Source of the DNA: Flavobacteriaceae bacterium CG2_30_34_30
GTDB lineage: Bacteria; Bacteroidota; Bacteroidia; Flavobacteriales; Flavobacteriaceae
DNA length: 64,000 nt
Direction: 5' to 3'
Assembly (NCBI GenBank): GCA_001873105.1
Contig: MNYN01000041.1
Span: 1-64,000 of the forward strand
Each line of letters begins with the position of its first letter. The first letter of the stretch is position 1. The position numbers and the translations under genes are program-made. Below are positions 59,794 to 64,000 of the stretch, piece after piece. The notes under the pieces were generated by a model, which was not told where the DNA came from, did no database searches, and worked only from the letters and a program-made list of their open reading frames with translations.

Positions 59794-61377
59794 ATGTCTC
59801 AAAATATCTCTATAACAGGCGACACTTCGTCGTCGTTTTCACTTTCCAAGAAGCTTTCCATTTTACTGGGTTTTACAGGGCTTTTTATTTTTGTTTTAGC
59901 CTCTTTTAATGTCAATTTTCCTAATAAAGCAGTATGGTTAACCCTATCTCTATTTGCCATTGGAAGTGGCATTGTTTGGTACACCATACTAAACTATCGT
60001 CATAAAACAGCTGGGATTAAAAACGACCATCTTTGGAGGCATCCTTTTACAGCTCGTGGCTATATGGCTTGGATGCTTGGTGTTTTTCTAACAGGATTTT
60101 ACATCGTTCTTTATTTTTTTCCGAAGTATCTTGGTTTACAAAATGAAGGGCCAAATACAGGTTTGGTTTCTTTTTTTGATCCGCTAAGCAAGGTATTAAG
60201 TGGTAATCCCGCAAGCCAATGGTTTGTTTACGGAACATTTTACACGATGGCAGTTCTGTTTTTTGGTATAAAATTTATCTATAAATACCGACATAATAAC
60301 TACCAGAAAATGCGAACCATTTCTGTGATGTTTTTTCAACTGGGTTTTGCTTTTCTTATTCCAGAACTTATGGCTCGTTTAAATTCAGATACTTTTTCTC
60401 TCCCATTTATGGATTTAAAAAATATTTGGCCTCTTAATTATTACAATTTTGAACAATATCGGGTGGACGAATTTATCCATGCAGGAAACATTGGTATTGC
60501 GTTTTTAATTTTTGGCATTGCGTCTATTTTTGTCATTACACCTATTCTTACCTATAAATATGGAAAACGTTGGTATTGCTCTTGGGTTTGCGGTTGTGGC
60601 GGTCTTGCCGAAACCGCCGGCGATTCTTTTAGACAACTAAGTGATAAAAGCCAATTTGCATGGAAAGTAGAACGTTGGGTAGTGCATAGTGTGGTTGTTT
60701 TTGTGGTTTTAATGACCACAGCCGTTATTTATTCCTATTTAGGCGATAGCTCCAAAGGATATTGGCTTACAAGAGATGTATTCTTAATTGGCGTGGCGGT
60801 TCTACTTACTTCCGGTTTTGTTTTGGTCATAGTTTTTAAACGTAATGAGTTTAAAAAAGATGCAAAATTAGGTGCGGTAGGGTATTTAGCAATTATTCTC
60901 ACCCTAATTGGGCTGCATTATTTTGGTGGAAACGATAAAGTATTTTTATTTGAAGCTGAAAAATTACGAGTAGCATATGGATTTTTAATAGGAAGTATCT
61001 TTTCAGGAGTGATTGGAACAGGATTTTACCCCATATTTGGAAACCGTGTATGGTGCAGAATGGGTTGCCCAATGGCTGCCGTATTAGGCTTTCAGCAACG
61101 CTTGTTTTCAAAATTCAGAATCACCACAAACGGTGGGCAATGTATTTCGTGCGGTAATTGTTCTACCTATTGCGAAATGGGTATCGACGTACGGGCTTAT
61201 GCCCAAAAAGGTGAAAACATCGTGCGTTCCAGTTGCGTGGGTTGCGGTATTTGTGCTGCGGTATGCCCAAGAGGCGTACTGAAACTGGAAAATGATGGCT
61301 TAAAAGGGCGCATTAATTCAAACGAAATTTTATTAGGAAATGATGTGGATTTGATGACATTGGTAAATGAAAAGTAG
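59794..61377 (+). CDS. NosR/NapH-like polytopic membrane iron-sulfur protein
   Basis: Protein of 527 residues with about eight to nine helices and a C-terminal cytoplasmic 2[4Fe-4S] ferredoxin domain: CISCGNCSTYC (Cys450, 453, 456, 460) and CVGCGICAAVC (Cys481, 484, 487, 491), then Pro. In the membrane part WYCSWVCGCGG (Cys262, 266, 268) and WCRMGCPMAA are NosR/NapH/CcoG-type Cys motifs. It moves electrons across or along the inner membrane. Coupled to the flavoprotein gene by a 2-base gap. Nitrous-oxide or nitrate reductase genes are not nearby, so its partner reaction is open. Confidence 0.9.
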   Translation: MSQNISITGDTSSSFSLSKKLSILLGFTGLFIFVLASFNVNFPNKAVWLTLSLFAIGSGIVWYTILNYRHKTAGIKNDHLWRHPFTARGYMAWMLGVFLTGFYIVLYFFPKYLGLQNEGPNTGLVSFFDPLSKVLSGNPASQWFVYGTFYTMAVLFFGIKFIYKYRHNNYQKMRTISVMFFQLGFAFLIPELMARLNSDTFSLPFMDLKNIWPLNYYNFEQYRVDEFIHAGNIGIAFLIFGIASIFVITPILTYKYGKRWYCSWVCGCGGLAETAGDSFRQLSDKSQFAWKVERWVVHSVVVFVVLMTTAVIYSYLGDSSKGYWLTRDVFLIGVAVLLTSGFVLVIVFKRNEFKKDAKLGAVGYLAIILTLIGLHYFGGNDKVFLFEAEKLRVAYGFLIGSIFSGVIGTGFYPIFGNRVWCRMGCPMAAVLGFQQRLFSKFRITTNGGQCISCGNCSTYCEMGIDVRAYAQKGENIVRSSCVGCGICAAVCPRGVLKLENDGLKGRINSNEILLGNDVDLMTLVNEK

Positions 61378-61383
61378 AATTTT

Positions 61384-61749
61384 GTGACTAAAATAATTTT
61401 AATATTATTTTTAATTTTATCAACAATTGAAGGATTTTCTCAAAATAAAGAGTTCGACAACATCCCTCAAGGCGCATTCCATTATGAAATCTATTTTGCT
61501 GAATTTGGCGTAAGAATGGACAACAGGACTTGTGTTGTTAAAATAACCGGAAACCGAATTAAAGTGTATCAGGATGAAAGCAAAAATTTAGCCGGTGGAA
61601 ATGTGCTTTTTGATGGTTTCGTTATAAAACACAAATCCGGAGTTTGGATATTAGCTGATAATGAAAATGATAAAAATGCATACGAGGTAGGCGGATGTAC
61701 TGAATTTCCAGTTATTGATTTTGAAAACAAATTAATTGAGTTGTGTTAA
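61384..61749 (+). CDS. Small secreted protein, unknown
   Basis: Protein of 121 residues with GTG start at 61384, 6 bases after the preceding stop. Signal peptide (about 1-19, LILSTIEGFSQ). The mature part is a compact beta-rich domain with three Cys (RTCVV, VGGCTEF, terminal ELC). Same direction as the Fe-S protein and probably its cotranscript. No family recognised. The terminal Cys is unusual and could be a ligand or disulfide partner. Confidence 0.7.
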   Translation: MTKIILILFLILSTIEGFSQNKEFDNIPQGAFHYEIYFAEFGVRMDNRTCVVKITGNRIKVYQDESKNLAGGNVLFDGFVIKHKSGVWILADNENDKNAYEVGGCTEFPVIDFENKLIELC

Positions 61750-61754
61750 AGTCC

Positions 61755-62129
61755 CTATTTTTCTATTTTTTTCCGCATAAAAAAATTCACCCATACCGAA
61801 CAAACAAAAGCCAATATTGTAAATACTAATGTCATGATTTCTACTAAATCTGCATTAGGCAACCATCCCGTAAATCTTTCAATTAAAAAAGAAATATAAC
61901 TATTAGGCATGCCACTTTCTCCAAGATTTCGCAAAACTTGATAGTGCCAATCGGTTAAAAAGCAGTATCCAAATCCTTTCCAAATACCCATCACTCCCCA
62001 AGAAAAAAACGTAAAAATCAAGCTAAAAAAATGCAATTTTCGGAATTTAGGAAAAAGCCATCCAAACAAATTAAACAGCACCAATGCCGAATGAAAGATA
62101 TAAAAGAAATAATTTAAAAATTCGAGCAT
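61755..62129 (-). CDS. DUF2784-like membrane protein
   Basis: Protein of 124 residues with about four hydrophobic helices. The segment WKGFGYCFLTDWHYQVLR is the conserved core of DUF2784 proteins (usually FGYCPLTDWEW-like). Short basic C-terminus. It is convergent with the small secreted protein gene (5-base gap) and divergent from the glycosyltransferase. Function not known. Confidence 0.8.
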   Translation of the reverse strand: MLEFLNYFFYIFHSALVLFNLFGWLFPKFRKLHFFSLIFTFFSWGVMGIWKGFGYCFLTDWHYQVLRNLGESGMPNSYISFLIERFTGWLPNADLVEIMTLVFTILAFVCSVWVNFFMRKKIEK

Positions 62130-62212
62130 TTACTTTTGTTTTAACATCACTTTTTGAGGGTTTCCCCTTAGAAAAAAATATCTTTGCTACTGCTAAAAAT
62201 AGTAAAAAATAA

Positions 62213-62917
62213 ATGACTTATTTGCCCACAAACATAAAAGTGATTATTCCAGCATTTAACGAAGAGTTGTCTATCGGTAAGGTAATTGAAAAAATTCCGT
62301 CTATCGTTTCAGAAATTATTGTAGTGAGCAATAATTCAACAGACCAAACAGAGCAAGTGGCAAGAAATGCAGGTGCAACCGTTATTTATGAAAATCAAAA
62401 AGGCTATGGTTATGCTTGTTTAAAAGGACTTCAATACATTGCCACCCAAAAAATAAAACCAGACATTGTAGTATTTCTGGATGGTGATTATAGCGATTAT
62501 CCGGAAAATCTTACGCAACTTGTTGCTCCAATTATTGAAAAAAACATCGATTTAGTTATAGGCGCAAGAAACAAACATTTACGAGAAAAGGGTGCTATGA
62601 CATTTCCTCAGATTTTTGGAAATTGGCTAGCAACTTCCTTAATGAAATTATTTTTTAATGCTAATTTTACCGACTTAGGCCCGTTTCGCGCCATAAAATA
62701 TGACAAGCTTCTTGCCTTGCAAATGGAAGATAAATCCTATGGTTGGACAGTTGAAATGCAATTAAAGGTTGTAAAGAAAAAATATTCGTATGTGGAAATT
62801 CCTGTGCCTTATAAAAATAGAATTGGCGAATCAAAAATTTCTGGTACGGTGAAAGGTGCTATCTTTGCAGGAATTAAAATATTAAGTTGGATTTTTAAAT
62901 ACAGTTTCAAAAAGTGA
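62213..62917 (+). CDS. Family 2 glycosyltransferase (dolichyl-phosphate sugar synthase-like)
   Basis: Protein of 234 residues. GT2 motifs: VIIPAFNEELSIGKV, VVSNNSTDQT, FLDGDYSDYPE (DxD), and DLGPFRAIKYDKL and YGWTVEMQLK with the catalytic acidic residue. This layout matches polyprenyl-phosphate glucose/mannose synthases that charge a lipid carrier. One amphipathic C-terminal helix (GAIFAGIKILSWIFKYSF) may touch the membrane. Its stop overlaps the GTG start of the next glycosyltransferase by 3 bases within GTGA, so they are coupled. Confidence 0.9.
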   Translation: MTYLPTNIKVIIPAFNEELSIGKVIEKIPSIVSEIIVVSNNSTDQTEQVARNAGATVIYENQKGYGYACLKGLQYIATQKIKPDIVVFLDGDYSDYPENLTQLVAPIIEKNIDLVIGARNKHLREKGAMTFPQIFGNWLATSLMKLFFNANFTDLGPFRAIKYDKLLALQMEDKSYGWTVEMQLKVVKKKYSYVEIPVPYKNRIGESKISGTVKGAIFAGIKILSWIFKYSFKK

Positions 62918-64000
62918 TTTTAGAAACCATTATCATTGTACTTTACACTACTTCTCTTGTGCTTATACTTTTCTACGCTCTAGCACAATTGAACCTTCTT
63001 TTTAATTATATACGTTCTAAAAAATATCTTAATAGTGTTGAAAAATTAGACATCACTAGCGGCATTGAAGTCCCTTTTGTTACTATTCAACTGCCTGTTT
63101 ATAATGAAAAGTATGTAATGGAGCGTTTGCTTCGCAACATAGCTAAAATAGAATATCCACGAGAACGATTAGAAATTCAAGTATTAGATGATTCTACCGA
63201 TGACACAATTACATCTACGGCAGCACTCATTGCTAAAATTCAAAACACAGGTGTAAACATACTACACATTCGTCGAAAAAACAGAGTGGGTTATAAAGCC
63301 GGTGCTCTAAAATACGGTTTAGAAACAGCCAAAGGAGAATTTATTGCGATTTTTGATGCCGATTTTATGCCAAAAAAAGATTGGCTTTTAAAAACAATTC
63401 CCCATTTTAAAGATGCAGCTGTTGGGGTGGTTCAAACCCGATGGGGGCATATAAATAAAGACTATTCCTTACTTACTAAAGTCCAAGCTTTTGCTCTAGA
63501 TGCACATTTTAGTTTAGAGCAAGTAGGCAGAAACAGCCACGGGCATTTTATTAACTTTAATGGCACAGCTGGCGTCTGGCGAAAATCTTGCATCCTCGAC
63601 GCAGGCAATTGGGCAGGTGACACGCTAACCGAAGATTTAGATTTAAGCTATCGTGCCCAACTTAAAAACTGGAAATTCATCTATCTTGAAGATGTAGTAA
63701 CTCCTGCAGAGCTTCCGGTAGTAATAAGTGCTGCCCGTTCCCAACAATTTCGATGGAACAAAGGGGGCGCAGAAAATTTTCAAAAGATGAAATGGAAGGT
63801 TCTCTCTTCCAAAACAATACCCCTAAAAACCAAAATTCACGGTATTCTTCATTTGTTGAATAGTACCATGTTTTTGAATATTTTTATTGTAGCAGTACTT
63901 AGTATTCCTATGTTATATATCAAAAATGAATACGAACATCTTAAAGTTTATTTTATTGTAATGAGCTTTTTTGTGGTGAGTACTCTTATCTTTTTTGTGT
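62914..64000 (+). CDS. Membrane family 2 glycosyltransferase (cellulose synthase-like), cut by right edge
   Basis: Open from GTG 62914 to the window end, at least 362 residues. The N-terminal helix (about 4-24, IIIVLYTTSLVLILFYALAQL) is followed by a GT2 domain with QLPVYNE, LDDSTDDT, FDADFMPK, TEDLDLSYR and QQFRW, the D,D,D,QxxRW set of processive or membrane-embedded enzymes. Two hydrophobic segments begin near 310. The full protein is probably about 480-500 residues. With the upstream GT2 it could build a glycolipid or polysaccharide; no specific product can be named. The end is missing. Confidence 0.9.
   Translation, partial: MILETIIIVLYTTSLVLILFYALAQLNLLFNYIRSKKYLNSVEKLDITSGIEVPFVTIQLPVYNEKYVMERLLRNIAKIEYPRERLEIQVLDDSTDDTITSTAALIAKIQNTGVNILHIRRKNRVGYKAGALKYGLETAKGEFIAIFDADFMPKKDWLLKTIPHFKDAAVGVVQTRWGHINKDYSLLTKVQAFALDAHFSLEQVGRNSHGHFINFNGTAGVWRKSCILDAGNWAGDTLTEDLDLSYRAQLKNWKFIYLEDVVTPAELPVVISAARSQQFRWNKGGAENFQKMKWKVLSSKTIPLKTKIHGILHLLNSTMFLNIFIVAVLSIPMLYIKNEYEHLKVYFIVMSFFVVSTLIFFV

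Overview
The window reads as chromosomal DNA of a marine-type member of the Flavobacteriaceae (Bacteroidota). The evidence is low GC, promoters of the TAnnTTTG type, few Shine-Dalgarno sequences, two proteins with type IX secretion (T9SS) C-terminal sorting domains, an XrtF exosortase pair, the flavobacterial HYC_CC_PP metal protein, a mevalonate-pathway gene pair, and tRNA-Phe without an encoded CCA. Genes are dense and mostly in short operons. No rRNA, CRISPR array, phage or intact transposase is visible.

Layout. 1-4218 (minus): the 5' part of a CusA-type Cu(I)/Ag(I) efflux pump, a small Cys/His/Met protein, and XrtF with its partner. 4308-7791: a GAF/fRMsr-like protein, an orphan MacB/FtsX permease and purH. 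7851-13446: the elongasome operon mreB-mreC-mreD-mrdA-rodA. 13778-17085 (minus): an OppC-like permease and the tail-specific protease Prc. 17320-20204: surE, a small membrane protein, lpxB and an NlpC/P60 lipoprotein. 20259-21140: an aromatic amino acid hydroxylase behind what looks like a complete transcription attenuator with a tyrosine-rich leader peptide. 21220-31809: an S9 peptidase, ComEC, a thioredoxin-like protein, then two POT peptide transporters and a DPP4-type peptidase in one operon. 32047-34270: class II HMG-CoA reductase and a GHMP kinase. 34324-42013 (minus): a PpiD-like foldase, a CNNM/CBS protein, LptC, a TPR protein, an outer-membrane barrel and CoaX. 42192-42264: tRNA-Phe.

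42391-50504 is an arsenosugar biosynthesis cluster: ArsM (arsenite methylation), ArsS (radical SAM adenosylation), a purine-nucleoside phosphorylase that could remove adenine, two DUF2064/TIGR04282-type proteins, a TIGR04283 glycosyltransferase, an AhpD-like peroxidase-type protein, a rhodanese, a PiT phosphate (arsenate) transporter and a DUF547 protein. Several GC-rich hairpin repeats sit in its intergenic gaps. 50505-56516 looks like an accessory insert: REP-like palindromes, a RelE/ParE toxin-antitoxin pair, an uncharacterised lipoprotein/beta-barrel pair, and two T9SS cargo genes whose 3' ends and terminators are near-identical duplicates. 56517-64000: a GH113-like lipoprotein, a second DUF547 protein, a flavin oxidoreductase coupled to a NosR-like membrane Fe-S protein, small proteins, and two GT2 glycosyltransferases, the last cut by the window edge.

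The observation most worth following is the 20259-20389 leader. It has a 20-residue peptide with four consecutive Tyr codons, a pause hairpin, an alternative antiterminator pairing and an intrinsic terminator, all directly before the enzyme that makes tyrosine from phenylalanine.
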